Shown here: positions 5,618 through 6,300 of the stretch, in pieces | Position numbering within the stretch: position 1 is the stretch's first letter | How the letters are laid out: the number at the start of each line of letters is the position of its first letter | Assembly: GCA_011375275.1 (NCBI GenBank) | Contig: DRLW01000092.1 | Span: 1-6,300 of the forward strand | Direction of reading: 5' to 3' | DNA length: 6,300 bases | Source of the DNA: Bacteroidota bacterium | Lineage (GTDB): Bacteria > Zhuqueibacterota > Zhuqueibacteria > Zhuqueibacterales > Geothermadaptataceae | The notes under the pieces: model-generated | What the model was told of the DNA's origin: nothing | The model's database searches: none | The model's input: only the letters and a program-made list of their open reading frames with translations | Made by a program: the position numbers and the translations under genes

Positions 5618-6300
5618 CTTTTCCTATTTTCAGGACGCTTCCCTGAGAAAAAAGCTCGTTTTTCTTTCCATGCTATCGAGTGGCTTTGCTCTTACCCTCG
5701 CCTGCTGCGGTATTCTGGCGCACGCCTACATCTCCGCGCGCGGCAACGTCACCAATGATATCACCGAGCTCGGCGAGTTTGTCGCTCAGAGCACAACAGC
5801 GGCCCTGGCCTTCAACCAGAAAAACAATGCCCGCGAAAACCTGGCGATCTTCGAGTTCAAAAAAAACGTGCGCGCTGCCGGCATCTATGATGAAAACGGC
5901 ACCCTGTTCGCAACCTACACCCGCAGTGATGTAGAGACGACATTTCCTCCCCACCCCAGGGCGAAAAGCACGCGCTTCCACGGAGACCGGCTGCTCATCT
6001 TCCTGCCGATCACGCACAAGGGCGACAGCATCGTTCTGGGTACGCTTTTCATCGAAGCAGACCTCGGTACCAACTACACGAAAATTGCCAATTACCTGAA
6101 AATTTTTCTGGTGATCTTCCCCTTTGCTTTTCTCATTTCGCTGCTATTTTCCTCTGTTCTGCAGATGCGTATTTCCAAGCCGATCACCGAGCTGACCAAC
6201 ATCGCGACAAGGGTATCGCGTGAAAAAAACTACGCCATCCGGGCCTATAAAAGCAGCAATGACGAAGTCGGCCAGCTCATCGCCTGTTTCAACGACATGC
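5610..6300 (+). CDS. Inner-membrane CHASE8-HAMP sensor protein, N-terminal part (YfiN-like; partial at window edge)
   Basis: The ATG at 5610 sits inside the end of the YfiR-like gene (shared ATGACTAA, different frame) and gives 230 residues open to the window edge. After a cytoplasmic start (SLRKKLVFLSM, 11-21), a first membrane helix (about 17-39) leads into a periplasmic region (about 42-158) of CHASE8 type. Its landmarks are STTAALAFNQ (61-70), AAGIYDENGTLFATY (89-103) and LGTLFIEADL (143-152). A second helix (about 163-184) is followed by a HAMP linker with ISKPITELTNIATRVS (188-203) and the closing SNDEVGQLIACFNDM (216-230). This is the input half of YfiN/TpbB-type diguanylate cyclases, but the same half also precedes histidine-kinase modules. 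The output domain is outside the window. Tight overlap with the double-YfiR gene indicates that the two products work together, with YfiR acting on the CHASE8 domain in the periplasm (inference from the YfiR-YfiN system). Confidence 0.9.
   Translation, partial: MTNFSYFQDASLRKKLVFLSMLSSGFALTLACCGILAHAYISARGNVTNDITELGEFVAQSTTAALAFNQKNNARENLAIFEFKKNVRAAGIYDENGTLFATYTRSDVETTFPPHPRAKSTRFHGDRLLIFLPITHKGDSIVLGTLFIEADLGTNYTKIANYLKIFLVIFPFAFLISLLFSSVLQMRISKPITELTNIATRVSREKNYAIRAYKSSNDEVGQLIACFNDM

Overview
The window looks like chromosomal DNA from a motile, Gram-negative (diderm) proteobacterium, most likely a gammaproteobacterium. The evidence is a CheV-type chemotaxis protein, an outer-membrane beta-barrel with a cleavable signal peptide, a periplasmic YfiR-family protein and an inner-membrane CHASE8/HAMP sensor. 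Base composition is moderately GC-rich. No rRNA, tRNA, CRISPR array or recognisable transposase is visible. Genus-level assignment is not possible from what is here.

Layout. Positions 1-670 (minus strand) hold the N-terminal half of a PLP-dependent class-III aminotransferase that runs off the left edge. Directly upstream of it, 711-926 is a two-copy 108-bp tandem repeat carrying four near-identical palindromes (CGCGACAT-NN-ATGTCGCG). This is a REP/BIME-like element between the aminotransferase and cheV. A rho-independent terminator (1066-1093) closes cheV (1105-2061, minus strand; CheW domain plus receiver domain). A gene-free divergent spacer follows (2072-2672). It contains a near-consensus sigma-70 promoter, TTGAAA-N16-TATAAT, that drives the plus-strand genes on the right.

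The right half is all plus strand. A 372-residue outer-membrane beta-barrel protein (2673-3791) is followed by a long (761 bp) gene-free but inverted-repeat-rich spacer. Then come a periplasmic protein made of two tandem YfiR (DUF4154) domains (4553-5617) and, overlapping it by 8 bp, a membrane sensor with CHASE8 and HAMP domains (5610 to the right edge). The YfiR/CHASE8-HAMP pair has the architecture of YfiR-YfiN (TpbA/TpbB-type) signalling. In that system a periplasmic YfiR restrains the periplasmic domain of an inner-membrane protein that makes c-di-GMP. The output domain here lies outside the window, so a GGDEF cyclase and a histidine kinase both remain possible.

The most unusual points are the tandem duplication of the YfiR domain in one polypeptide, the barrel protein upstream whose mature N-terminus resembles the start of TonB-dependent receptors that often accompany YfiR genes, the palindromic tandem repeat in front of the aminotransferase, and the dense set of stem-loops in the spacer before the YfiR gene.
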